A stretch of DNA of 64,000 bases from Neurospora tetraspora (lineage: Eukaryota > Ascomycota > Sordariomycetes > Sordariales > Sordariaceae): positions 186,001 through 250,000 of the forward strand of contig NW_026944385.1 in NCBI RefSeq assembly GCF_033439725.1. Direction: 5' to 3'. Every line of letters starts with the position of its first letter. Position 1 is the stretch's first letter. A model generated the notes under the pieces. It was given only the letters and a program-made list of their open reading frames with translations. It ran no database searches and had not been told where the DNA came from. Below, one piece after another: positions 42,768-53,941 of the stretch. The position numbers were made by a program, and so were the translations under genes.

Positions 42768-43415
42768 ATGTCTGTCACTACCCAGGTTCCCAAGGATTTT
42801 GACGCTGAGAATGCGGACAACTTTGAGGATGTATGTATCCCCTCAGCCTCGTTCTTTGCGATGCGCCGACATGCGACACGATGCGCCATCCTACACCCTG
42901 ACAGCATGCTAACAACTAGCCCCCAACCAGATCGAGAAGCAGTTCGCCGTCAAGGCCGTCCAGCAGATGGCGACCTACTGGGCCATCCTCGAAAAGGTGC
43001 CCGGCTCCAAGCTGCGGCTGACCAAGATGGACGATGACATCTTCGAGCACCTCAAGAAGGACTTTCCCGAGTTCGACCCCGCCGTGCCTATCGACGAGGA
43101 CGAGATGAAGAGCAAGACCGGCAAGGATAGGTGGCGCACCTTCATGATGGCCTACGACAAGAAGATTGACGACTACAACTTTGGCACTCTGCTGAGGGCC
43201 TCCCCCAAGACCGAGTACGGCGAGAAGGAGACCATCTTTGTGCCGCGCATGCAGTTCTATGCCGTCGAGATTGCGAGGTATGATCCACCGCCCGAGTTCT
43301 ATAGGCAAAGAATACTGACAACGCCTGTTCCAGAAACCGCGCCGGCCTCAACGACTGGATCTACGAGGAGGCGGAAAAGGAGAGGCAAAAGGCCAAGGGC
43401 AGCAGCAGCGCATAG
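42768..43415 (+). CDS. PBDC1 / YPL225W-family protein (three exons)
   Basis: Exons 42768-42830, 42931-43277 and 43334-43415 give 163 residues, the normal size for this family. Conserved elements include the acidic N-terminus (DAENADNFED), AVQQMATYWAILEKVPGSKLRLTKMDDDI, FPEFDPAVPIDEDEMKSK, GKDRWRTFMMAYDKKIDDYNFGTLLR and FYAVEIARNRAGLNDWIYEEA. The yeast member (Ypl225w/Chp1) has been described as a ribosome-associated chaperone for eEF1A biogenesis, so a similar cytosolic role is likely by family membership. Both introns have GTATG donors; the first carries a GCTAAC branch site. The ATG context (CCACCATGTC) is strong. Confidence 0.92.
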
Positions 43416-43937
43416 GATACCATCGATCGACCGAATATTAAGTGAATTTCTGCAGTCCAGTCATTACATCATTCGACGTGTCCATCATGTCCTCGCGGGG
43501 TGCATGTTGTGGTGTACTTGAAGGAAGGGAGATGGAGGTAGAGAGGTAAGCGCCATTAATGAAAGAGACATGTCAAACTAAAGAACCAAGTGCCACAGTC
43601 TTCCATCCCATCTTTAATCCGCAAGTATTGTTCCAGGGCCGGGATGGAAAACTGCTTCCTATTGTTCTCGGCTACCCCTGAGCCCACCCAGCACTCTGGC
43701 CGACACAAACAATAGCAAGCACCGCCAAACAAAGACCCTCACAAAGCTACACACCTCTCCCTTCGCATCCTATTACCACAGAGCCCGAATTGCGAAATGG
43801 CCCTCCTATTATACCATCGCCAGTTGCCACTAGCCTTCGAATTGCTACCACTTCCTCCAAAAGGCCGACCGTCTTTTTCTCTTGGACCCTTTCCACCATG
43901 ACCTGGTCAAACTGATTGACAGTCAACAACAGTCAAG
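43416..43937. other. Intergenic, ABC transporter promoter
   Basis: The 3' flank of the PBDC1-family gene and the promoter/leader of the ABC transporter are in tandem orientation. No other gene is visible. Confidence 0.55.
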
Positions 43938-46900
43938 ATGATCAGCCCTAAACACGAAAAGGGCGAAAGCTCTCTTCCAAAGGACGAGTCCATCGCTGTC
44001 CAGATTGCGGCTCCCGCTCAACCAGCCCCCAAGCCCATGAGGTCGTCCTTCAAAAACCTCTTTGCCTTCACCCGCCCAGCCCATGTCTCGCTCATGGTCA
44101 CCGCTCTCTGCGGCTCAGCCGTCATCGCCGCTGGACGTACCGCCTACGCCGTCCTTCTCGGCAAGATCTTCGAGGTCTGCACCTCCTACGGCGCAGGAGA
44201 CATCACGGCATCTGTATTGCTTCACCAGGTCTCCAATTGGTGTCTGTACATGTTCCTCCTCGGACTCGGCATGTGGGTGGTTTGCAGCATTGACGTTGCT
44301 CTTTGGGTCATGGCCGGCGAGTTGCGCGCAAAGACTACCAGGGAGACTCTATTCTCGACCCTTCTCAACAGAAGTGCGGCTTGGTTCGATCTTCGAGAGC
44401 ATGGCATGTCAAGCTTGATGACTACCATCCAGACGTAAGTCCTCCTTTCCCTTCTCCTCAAATCATCACTAACACGTTCCGGGCAGACAAGCCCGCGAAC
44501 TCCAAATGGGCACCTCCCAAGTCTTGGGCTTTCTAGTCTGCGACCTCCTCGTCTTCGCCTCCTGCATCATCGTCGCCCTCTACTACTCTTACAAGCTGAC
44601 ATTTGTCATGTGCTCCACCGCTCTGCCGTCTGCCCTCATCCTCTGGCTCATCGCCCGCTTCCTCGACCCTGCCATCGCCGGCCAAAAGCGCGAACTTGCC
44701 GAGGCTGCCAAGCATGCGACGGCTGCCACGACCGCCATCGACCTCGTCAAGGCCTACAATGCCGCAGACCACGAGTCTTTCCATTTCATTTCGGCTGTGC
44801 GACGGTCGTCCAAATACTACGCCCGTCAGGTGCTGTCTAACAATGGCCAGATGAGCTACATCAAGCTGTGGATGATGTCGCTATTCGTCGTGGGTTTTTA
44901 CTTTGCCGTGGTGCTTGTCAACCGGGAGGAACTCACTCCCGGAAACGCCTTGACGACCTTCTACTGCGCCCTCATCTCCTTCCAGTCCCTCCAAAACCTC
45001 GGTCCTCAATGGATTATTCTAGCAAAAGGGATGGCAGCAGGTCAATCCCTCCAAGAACTCGTTCGCCAGGCTGACCCCGGCCAAACCAAAACTTCCCAAG
45101 TATCCGGCGGCCTTCGACCCCCTACCTGTCACGGCGACGTCTCTCTCTCCAACATCTCCTTCGCCTACCCGTCTTCACCCTCCAACTTGGTCCTCCAGCC
45201 TTCGTCGTTTCACTTCCCACCCGGCTCTCTAACCTTCATCGTCGGCCGTTCAGGCTCCGGCAAATCCACTCTTGGTAACTTGCTAGTCCGCTTCTACGAG
45301 CCTTTGACCGGCCAAATCACCGTCGATGGACAACCCATGACGCGACTCGACCTAGGATGGGTCAGACAGAACATCACTCTGATCCAGCAATCCAGCGTTT
45401 TCTTCAACGATAGTTTATTCCAGAACGTCGCGTTTGGAGGCTACCAGCCCGACCGCGTCACAGTGGAAGACGTCAAAGAAGCATGCTCCATGGCCTTGCT
45501 ACAGACCACCGTTGCCGGAATGCCTCAAGGCTTAGAGACGCAAATCGGACCCGGCGGCTACTCCCTCAGCGGCGGACAGCGCCAGCGTCTAGCTTTGGCG
45601 AGAGCCAAGATCCGCGATCCGCCTGTGTTGATCCTCGATGAAATCACATCCGGTTTGGATCCCGTATCCAGAGGTCTCATAATGGATGCCATCCGCATCT
45701 GGAGGAGAGGCAAGACGACGATCATCATCACGCATGAGGTGGGATGTATAGGTGAGGGGGAGATGGTGTATGTCATGGAAGGAGGCCGGGTTGTTCAACA
45801 AGGACATGGAAAGCAGTTGAGGGAGGAGAGAGAGGGGTTGTTTGCTGGGCTTGTTGCTTCGGCTGATCATGATCGCGGTGATCATGGAGAGAATGCGAGC
45901 GATTTTGAGGAACAAAAGGAGGAGGAACAGGAGAGTGAGTTGGGAGATATTCAAGAGCTGGATGAACAAGAATCAGAGGAGGAGGTGATCGAGGAGGCTA
46001 CCTACGTCCAGCTTGTTCGCGGCCTGAGCCTGCGTGGACAGAGGGGAAGTACAGTCTTTCCCAGGTTGACGTTTGGTTTTGACCCCTACTCTTCCGCGGA
46101 CAACGGACAGTTACGACCACTGTCACGAAGGTCGAGTGCGGGCAGAGTACCCATCCATCACCTTCACCCGAACGCCAACCCCGATCGCATCCGCGGTGTC
46201 TCTCCCCTCTCAAAGCAAGACGACCGCAGACACAGCACCTCCTCCATCGAACTCATCACCCAAACCGGCCTCTCAGTCAAGAAAACCCGCGTGTCTAATG
46301 CCCGCCGGGCCCAGCACCCCGATCCGAAGGTGATTGAAGCTCGAGTAAACGGAAGCATGGACTCCCTCGAGTTGTTCTTTCTGGAAAAGCTTGCCAACAA
46401 GAAGCAAAGGGCTGGGTTCCACAAGAAGCGTAGGAACAGCATGGCGTCCATTGTTTCTGCTGCTTCTTATTCATCAAATCCCCAGCAAACCAACAAGAAG
46501 ATGCATTCGGTCAACAACCGCCTCCCTTCTTTATCGGCAATCCTCCGCACCGTCTGGCCCACTCTCGACCTGCGCTCCAAACTCGAACTCCTTCTCGGCG
46601 TCTGTTTGGGTCTGGTGGTAGCAGCCGCTAACCCTCTCTTCTCCTTCGTCTTTGCCCAACTCCTCTCCTCCTTCTGGTCGTCCCCTTCTGCCCGACTCGC
46701 CGCCGGTTCACGATATGCAGGCATCCTCGCCGCTGTCGCCTGTGTCGACGCTCTCGCTACTTTTGGCAGCTATTACTTCCTTGAGAAGGTAGCGACGAAA
46801 TGGGTCACCACCCTCCGCTCCGAAGCCATCACCCGCATCCTCGCTCAGCCCAAATCGTGGTTCGATAAATCTTCCCACAGCCCGGCCAAGATCGTAGCAT

Positions 46901-48825
46901 GTCTGGACCGCAACGCCGAAGAAATGAGGAAGCTAGTCGGCATGTTCCTCCCCATCCTAATTATCGTTTGCACAATGATCACCGTCGCAATCGTTTGGGC
47001 CTTGACAATCCAATGGGACTTAACCCTCGTCACCATCGCCGGTATTCCCGCCGCCGTCATCGCAGGCCGTCTCAACGCGCTCTTCAGCGACAAATGGGAA
47101 TCCCGCTGCGACCAAGCCGCTCTCCATACCGGGCAAGTCCTCACCGAGACCTTTGGGAACATCAAAGTCGTTCGCGCCCTGACGCTCGAGGGGTGGTTTA
47201 CACGGAAATACGACGCCAAAGCAGACGAAGCGTACCAGCTCGGTCTTAAAAGAGCTACCTACGTCGGCCTCTTTTTCGGTCTAAACCAGTCCATCGCCTA
47301 CTACCTAACCGCCATGATTTTTTATTACGGCGCCAAGATCTTATCCCAGGACCGCGCCTCGGTGACCGATTTGCTGAGGGTCATCAACCTCATCTTGTTC
47401 AGCTTGGGGACTTGCGTCAACATGCTCGCCAACGTGCCGCAAATCGCGGCGGCGAAGGCTACGGCGACGCAAATGCTTTACTTCGCCAACCTCTCGCACT
47501 CGGCAAGCCACGAGACGCAAGGCCAGCAGCGGGTAAGTAATCCGTTACCGATCCAGATGCGGAATCTACGATTCGCCTACCCTTCGGCGCCCGAGACTTT
47601 GGTCCTCCGCAATCTGAACTTGACCATCAACTCCGGAACGTGCACCGCCATCGTCGGTTCAAGCGGGTGCGGCAAGTCCACCATCGCCAGCTTGCTAATT
47701 AACCTCTACCCTCCCACTCCCCAGGCTCCCCTTTCCCCTGGGGCTTCAAAGGATTCCGATTCCCTAACATATAACTCCGTCCCGGCTTCACTCACGCATA
47801 CTCCCTCCCTCCGCTCTCAAATCTCCTACATCCCCCAACACCCTTTACTCCTGCCCACCACCCTTCGAGAGAACATCCTGTACGGGCTGCCCGATTCCTC
47901 GCCCCTTAGACTTTCGGCAAACCAGCACTTGCTCCACCGCGCTGCCCAGCTGGCGAGTATCCACGATTTCATCATCTCCCTCCCCTCAGGCTACGACACC
48001 GTCGTCGGCGAAGGTTCAGGGATGCAGCTCTCAGGCGGCCAAAGCCAAAGGGTATCCATCGCGCGTGCGCTGGTTCGTAATCCCAAGGTTATCGTTGCCG
48101 ACGAGCCGACTGCTAGTTTGGATGCCGAAGGAGCGGAAGCTGTGCGAGAAGTTTTTGCTCGACTTGTTCATGGCAACCGGAAGGAAGGGGTTGGGAAGGA
48201 AGGAGAAGGAATGGCAATGGCGATAGTGGTAGTCACCCACTCCAAAGAAATGATGCGTATCGCTGATCGGATAGTCATGATTGAGAATGGAACGGTTATC
48301 GAGGAGGGAGGATCCTACGCTGAGCTGGCGGCGAGGAGGGGGGGTAGGTTTGCGGGGATGGTTAGTGGGGGGGCTTGGGATGGTGGTCACGGTGGTGGTG
48401 ATCCTGCTTCTTTCCCTGCCCCTGACCAGAACCGAGGACATCGAAGGATGGCGACGATTAGTTCGGAATTTGGTGGTGAGAGTTTGTATGTGGGGGAGTC
48501 ATCCAGGTCCGCGACCGCAACTGAGCATTATGGACACAGACAGTGGCGAGATGAGGATGGGGTTAGTGAGTTGACTGATGATGACGACGAGGATTATGAG
48601 AAACCCTACAGGCCTGGAACTGGAACTGGAACTGGAGATGAAGGCAGATCGAGGATCAGGACGGTAAATGAGGAGGCGTTGCAGAGGTTGGAGGGCACGT
48701 CGCCGGATTCGAGCACTTGGCTGTCTTCGGCTTCTGTGAATCAGTCACCTGCACCGGAGAGAGGTAGGAGGGCAGAGAGGGCTGGGGATAGAGGTAGGAG
48801 TACTTGGGGTTGGAGGTTTGATTGA
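43938..48825 (+). CDS. Ste6-type full ABC (ABCB) transporter (two exons)
   Basis: Exons 43938-44434 and 44487-48825 give 1611 residues arranged TMD-NBD-TMD-NBD. NBD1 has Walker A GRSGSGKST (about residue 418), signature LSGGQRQR (about 526) and Walker B LILDEITSGLD (about 546). NBD2 has Walker A GSSGCGKST (about 1222), signature LSGGQSQR (about 1347) and Walker B IVADEPTASLD (about 1368). Both sites look able to hydrolyse ATP. The ~230-residue linker between halves is acidic, then basic and Ser-rich, with PKA-like sites (SRRSS, KRRNS). The C-terminal ~170 residues form an extra disordered tail. The overall pattern is that of filamentous-fungal a-factor exporters (Ste6), which secrete the farnesylated mating pheromone. 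The drug-exporting Pmd1 type is the main alternative, so substrate is inference. Confidence 0.88.
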
Positions 48826-49402
48826 ATCTCCTGAGCTCCTGGTATGGTATGGAAGTAAGGATAGGATGGGATGTGGGGTGTACATACCTAGAGGTATGAT
48901 TTCCTTTGCCTCCTATTTGCCTTTGTTGTTCTCATCTTAGATTTGGTACGTACATATCTTACACTACAACTATGAAGCAATCAATGTCTTTGCACGTTCT
49001 TCTTTCACAGTCTTTTCATAGGTAGCCGAAAGATAATCAAGAACACTTGACCATACTTGTAAACATGAACTAGTCGATGAGCGTTGTACGTGACATATGG
49101 TGAATCAAAAAATGCGATGCACAGAGGTATTATGTCCATACGATGGAAATGGAAAAGGCCAAAGACACCTACCTCTTTTGACTTGTGACATGCGGAAGGA
49201 AGCGTGGGGGCAAAAGAAACACTCAAGGGAAAAAAGCTAAAAGAACTGGGCGGCTAATAACATCGGGAAACAACGGCAGTCATTCATTGGCCACTTGAAG
49301 CGGGAGGTCATCACCACCAAAGAGAAGGGTACTACAGTTAAGAACGAAAAAAGAAAAAAGAAAAAAAGTCAAAAAGAAACTTCTTGATAGAAGAATTGAA
49401 CT
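48826..49402. other. Intergenic, ABC transporter 3' flank
   Basis: No gene is seen. The right end (49338-49375) is an A-rich tract which, on the minus strand, supplies the T-runs below the tRNA-Arg gene. Confidence 0.55.
49350..49377 (-). terminator. Pol III T-run terminator of tRNA-Arg
   Basis: On the minus strand several runs of 5-7 T follow the tRNA 3' end, about 25-50 nt downstream. This fits RNA polymerase III termination with a somewhat long trailer. Confidence 0.65.
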
Positions 49403-49474
49403 CGATCCACCCAGGGGTCGAACCTGGAACCTCCTGATTCGTAGTCAGACGCTCTGCCATTGAGCCAGCGGACC
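49403..49474 (-). tRNA. tRNA-Arg (anticodon ACG)
   Basis: The 72-nt minus-strand sequence folds as a cloverleaf without intron. The acceptor stem is GGTCCGC/GTGGATC with two G-T pairs, the anticodon loop CTACGAA (ACG, read as ICG after editing), and the B box GGTTCGACCCC. The discriminator is G. Confidence 0.92.
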
Positions 49475-50211
49475 TTGTTTGTTGAATCTTTGATTTAGTT
49501 GTTGACCTTATGACATGGGATCTTGATGGTGGTGTAGATGTTCTGGACTTGTGGTCATCGAAAACTTTTTTTCTCAAAATTTTTTTCCGTAGGGGTTCTG
49601 GTGGAGCGTTGAAGTCCACTGTGGACCGCTAGAAATTAGTGCGGCGAATGCGATGCGGATCAGTGGATTTGGTGGAGCTAGCGGCGGAGGTAGCGGAGCG
49701 CCGGAGGTATGGGTTCGTTTGGCCGGAGTCCGTCCGGGTGGGGCCGGGCCGGGACGGGGATGTCGAGTGAGCACGGAGGATGGAGGGCTGGATTGAGTGC
49801 CGGCAATATCGTTATTGTTGGTTACAAGCAAGCAGTAAAATGATCGCTTGGCTTATTCCATTATTATGCTTCTGCGTATTTATATTATGATTACAATCTC
49901 TAACGCCCATGAGAAAGGTCTATATACCACTACTGAGACAACTTGGCCTTGAGGGAAGCTGGCTGGCTGCCAGTGTCCAGGACCCGTCCCATATCCCTTC
50001 CCCGACTACTGGTTTATCCAGGAACCAATATCATATGCCATCCCCCACAGCCCATTCCATTTCCATCTTTCATTACCTGCATCGCGTAAAAAGCTGGGTA
50101 TATCCAACACTCAACACTCCAGTCCCTCCTCCTCTCGCCGCCATACTGGATTAACACATCCCAGGCCATCTTTCTCATTCCTTCATATCTCATGCCGTCC
50201 AGTTGAGGCCT
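49475..50211. other. Intergenic, tRNA-Arg to MFS 3' end
   Basis: This carries the 5' flank of the tRNA and the 3' flank of the MFS gene. Small frames on both strands show no coding character. Confidence 0.55.
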
Positions 50212-52298
50212 TCATGATTTTTCCAATTGCTGTCCACACATACGTTAGCAAATACCCTCTTCAAACCACTTCCACCGTCACCATTCAAAAGGTCCAGGAA
50301 AGAAACATAAAAACTCACCAAAGCAAACCGGCTCCTCCCCCTAACCCAACTCCCACACCAAACCAACACCCACGGCACAGCCGTCAACCCCACCGCCACA
50401 CCGCCCAATATCGCGCCCGCCCTCCCATCCCCCAAATTCGTAAACAACGGCGCCGTCACCAACGGAAAAACGCCTCCCAAAATATTCCGACAAAAACTCT
50501 GCGCCGCCAGCGCCGAGCTCGCATACCGATGGTACGTATCGGCCAGGTAATTGAACACGGCCAGATACACAGACAGAATGCCCATGGTGGCGATACCGAT
50601 GCCGATGGCGGGGCCGATCCAGTGGTAGTCTGGGCGGGCGGTGAAGCCGAAGATGAAGAGGCCGATGGGGAGGAAGGTGGCGGTGAGACAGGTGAAGTAG
50701 AGGCGGGATTCGGGGGAGGAGGTGGGGAAGTGGGTGCGGAGGAAGGGCCAGATGGGATTTTCGGATTGGGCCCGGGAGCAGAGGGATTTCGGCTCGGAGG
50801 AGGGAAGGGCGTTCGGGCCTTCGGTGTCGGAGGCGGAGGGGGATGAGGATGAGGAGGTGGTCTCGGGAGAGGAAGAGGGAGCAGCCCTCCTCCAGTTGGG
50901 ATGATGCAACATCTTTTCTTGCCAGATTCCGATGGCAGTGGCGAGGATGGCGCCGACGATCATGGCGACAAAGATACGGCCTGCTTGCTCGATGTTCCAA
51001 CCGTATTGTCGGCGAAAGACGAGCGGGATGGAGCCGAAGGTGAGGTAGAGCACCCCCCAGGCGAAGGCGGCCCAGAGGGAGAAGAAGAAGACGACGGGCT
51101 CGGTGAACAGAAGATGGAAAGGTCGAAAGACGGAGGTACTGATCATGTGAGTGAGAGAACCGCGTTCTTCGTCATCTTTGGTTTTCCACCGGATACGCTT
51201 GAGTGTCTTTGTTGTCGAACCAGGGGACGCTCCCTTTTCCTCGTCGTCCACCCCATCCCCATTCCCTCCTTCTCCCTCATTCATCTCATCAACCCAAACC
51301 CCAAAAAACCCCTCCGCCTCCAACTCCTCATACCACCGATTCAACGCCCTCGCCTTCCTACTCAACAACACTGACCCTCTACTCTCCCTAAACAGCACCA
51401 CCAACGCCGCCATCAGCGCCCCGCCCAGTATAACCTGATGCCAAAAGATCCACTTCCACCGCGCCCCATTCCCCCTCAGCACCTCCCCATTCTCATCCGT
51501 CCCCCACCGCTGCGTCATATACGCGCTCACCAACGGCCCGAGCCCCGTCCCGCACATCACCGCCCCGCTAAACATAGCCATGGGCGTATTCCTCTCTTCG
51601 GTAATCCAAATATCCGCAATCACCCCGCCGACCATGGTGCTAAAAACCGACGCTCCCACGCCCAGGAAGAACCTCGCGACTAACATCCCCTCCAAAGTCT
51701 GGACGACACCGCACACAGCCTGGAAGATGACAAACACCACGCCGGCCACGACAAAGACGGGTTGGCGGCCGTTCATCTCGGAGAAGGGCGCCAGGACCAT
51801 GGGCGCCAAGGCGAAGCCGAGGCAGAAGGTGGAGATGCCGCCGAGGATGGCGGTGGTGCTGTGCGCGTGCGCAAGGGTTTGGAGGAGGAGGAGTTGAGGC
51901 GGGGAGTAGGCGCCGGCGGTGTAGGCGGTTAGGAAGGTGGCGATGCAGGAGAGCGTGAGCATGGTTAGTTTGGTGGAGGAGGGCCAGAGGAGGGGGTTCG
52001 TAAAGGGTTTGAGGTTGGGGGGCGGGGGAGGGTCATTTTTGGATGAGCCGGAGGACTGGAGGGTGGTGTTGGCGGAGGGTGGGAGGATGGAGAAGGTTAG
52101 GTAGAGGTGGGTGATTTCAGTGTTGGCGTCTGGTATTACTGTTGTGTTGTTGTGGGGGTTAGACTTAGAGGTTGAGGTACCCGGACCCGGGACTGTGACG
52201 GGGTGTGGTGCGAGCACGGGAGATCTGTTGTCTTCGGAGCGCCATGAGGGGGGTGCCGTGTCCGGGGCCGTGGGTTCGGGGGTTGTTGGATCTGCCAT
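50212..52298 (-). CDS. MFS transporter, DHA1 drug/polyamine type (two exons)
   Basis: Exons 52298-50319 and 50229-50212 (89-nt intron, GTGAGT, GCTAAC branch, ACAG) give 665 residues. The last exon adds only five residues, ending QLEKS. Residues 1-115 are hydrophilic, Pro/Thr/Ser-rich and cytosolic. Twelve membrane segments follow. The loop after the second carries PFSEMNGRQPVF, the motif-A form of the polyamine/FLU1-like DHA1 group. The segment VARFFLGVGASVFSTMVGGVIADIW follows, and FRESRGSVLLSRKARALN in the sixth-segment region is also typical. A long central loop (EGGNGDGVDDEEKG) and a second Ser/Pro-rich loop separate the halves. Proton-driven export of drugs or polyamines across the plasma membrane is expected. 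The first ATG in the frame is MADPTTPEP. Confidence 0.85.
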
Positions 52299-53834
52299 GA
52301 TGTTGTTATTGATGCGAGATGTCGAGTTGGGAGATTTTGGCAGGTCAACCTTTCCATCAAACTCGAGCAGTGTTTGTTTCTCGCCAAGTGAAGAATGTGC
52401 TGTCGAAAGCAAGCCTTTTCTCTAATAAGAAAAAGAAAAGGGGGTTACCGTCCACCGTCAACTTTCGAAGCGTTCCAGGAAGAGGTGAAAGAAATAATTA
52501 GTAAAAGAAGACTTTTTCAAGGCGGTCAACCAAGACCAGGGCCTAGGATAAAGTGGTCCGAGAGAAAAAAGAGAGAAAGAGAAATGGATCCAAGGTGGAA
52601 GATGGCGATATCGCGGATCTAAGAGGACGAGGAGAAGTCCCCCCCCCTCCGGCCCGGACTCCGGTAATAAATCCGGAAACAAAGACCCAAATCACTTTTC
52701 TTTTTCAACGAACGAACGCTCCTCAAAAGTTACTCTTGCAAGCATTCCCCAAAGCCAAGACTTGAAAACTGTGATGCGCCATGTAACGCTGCATAGTCGA
52801 CTAACAAAAAACGAAAAGGCGAGGACCGAATTTGCTTGGCCGTCCACATGGTTTACCCGTGGGTGTGTGGTTGAGGCTATCTTAGCAATACCCACCCTCT
52901 TTTATTATGAGTGCCGAGATACCGTTTACTTACTAATGTTGATGTTGTGATGTGTTTTATAGAGTAGTGTAAGAAGATGATGGAAGAAGAGAGAGGAGGG
53001 ATACGGCACGTGTACGGGTCTCGAGCGGCTTAAGGCCCCCCCTCTTCACAGGCTTCACGTCGACCGTGTCATTGATCGCCAGACGGGTGGTGATCTCGGG
53101 ATCTCTTCCAGTAGGAGATACACTGGCGGTTATTCCCGAAGCCACTTGATCACTTGGCTACCATCATTGGTTACCATTTCTCTGTCATGAGTCTTGACTT
53201 GGCTGCCATCATTGGTTACCATTTCTCTGTCTTCTCTGCCGTATGCGGTTCCCGACGGAGCTCCGGGCAGCTTCAGCGTGTATCCACTCTAATCGTCCCC
53301 CACCATCCTTTTCGATATTTGGGTATTTAGCGGGGGGTCTGGCACATCTCTTCTTCTTCCACCAGGCCAATCCAAATCATCAAACTTTCCAATTGGTTTC
53401 CCCAGTGATCTCAAGCGGAACACCGAGCTTCGGTCTTGTCTTTTCTCTTTGTCAACACCCACTTTCCCGTTTTGTTTACTTTGCCGGGGACAACCCGACA
53501 ACCAGCGTCGCAACATGGCTTCGGACTCGCTTCACTCCACTACAATATCCTATTCTCGTCTTGGCATATGCTGTATCACGACTTCAAGCTGGTCTCATTG
53601 ATCACTAAGTACGCCTTGTTTGCAACTCTGCCCTTATAGGATGGTGCTACCGATACGCGACATACAAGGAGCCGAAGGCTGTCACCGATCCCGATCCGGG
53701 GGGCCTGGACTCGGAGATCAAGATCATCGGCATCAGACGCAACGCTCGCCCTACACGAGCACGACAACAGAAAACCCCCGAGGCCCTTTTCGAAGCCGAT
53801 CCAAACCGCACCCTCTCCCCTCCAGTCACACCCC
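52299..53834. other. Intergenic, MFS promoter to glucuronoyl esterase 3' end
   Basis: The left half is the promoter/leader of the MFS gene (-). The right half contains a 45-bp tandem duplication (53153-53231) and a plus-strand coding-like stretch from about 53643 that runs into the esterase gene in antisense (listed separately). Confidence 0.5.
53153..53231. repeat. 45-bp tandem duplication
   Basis: A 34-bp core (CTTGGCTACCATCATTGGTT..., 53153-53186 and 53198-53231) occurs twice with one mismatch at a 45-bp offset. It lies in non-coding or uncertain DNA. Confidence 0.85.
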
Positions 53835-53941
53835 CTACGAAAGAGTCGGCACATCCCACGGCGCCCAACTCCTCAAGTCCACCTTCGCCGAGCTCCTCTC
53901 CACCGCGCCGGGCGCCGTCCCCGAATTCAGCAAGAAATAAT
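53640..53941 (+). other. Possible 3' exon of an unresolved plus-strand gene
   Basis: After a TATAG acceptor-like site, a frame reads WCYRYATYKEPKAVTDPDPG, then SEIKIIGIRRNARPTRARQQ and a Ser/Pro-rich end to a TAA at about 53939-53941. Its last 107 bases lie antisense to the end of the glucuronoyl esterase coding region. The composition looks coding, but I could not build an upstream exon that keeps the frame (a start at 53515 with a donor at 53573 gives an immediate stop). It may be a small gene with a missed exon, or a decayed one. Confidence 0.3.
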
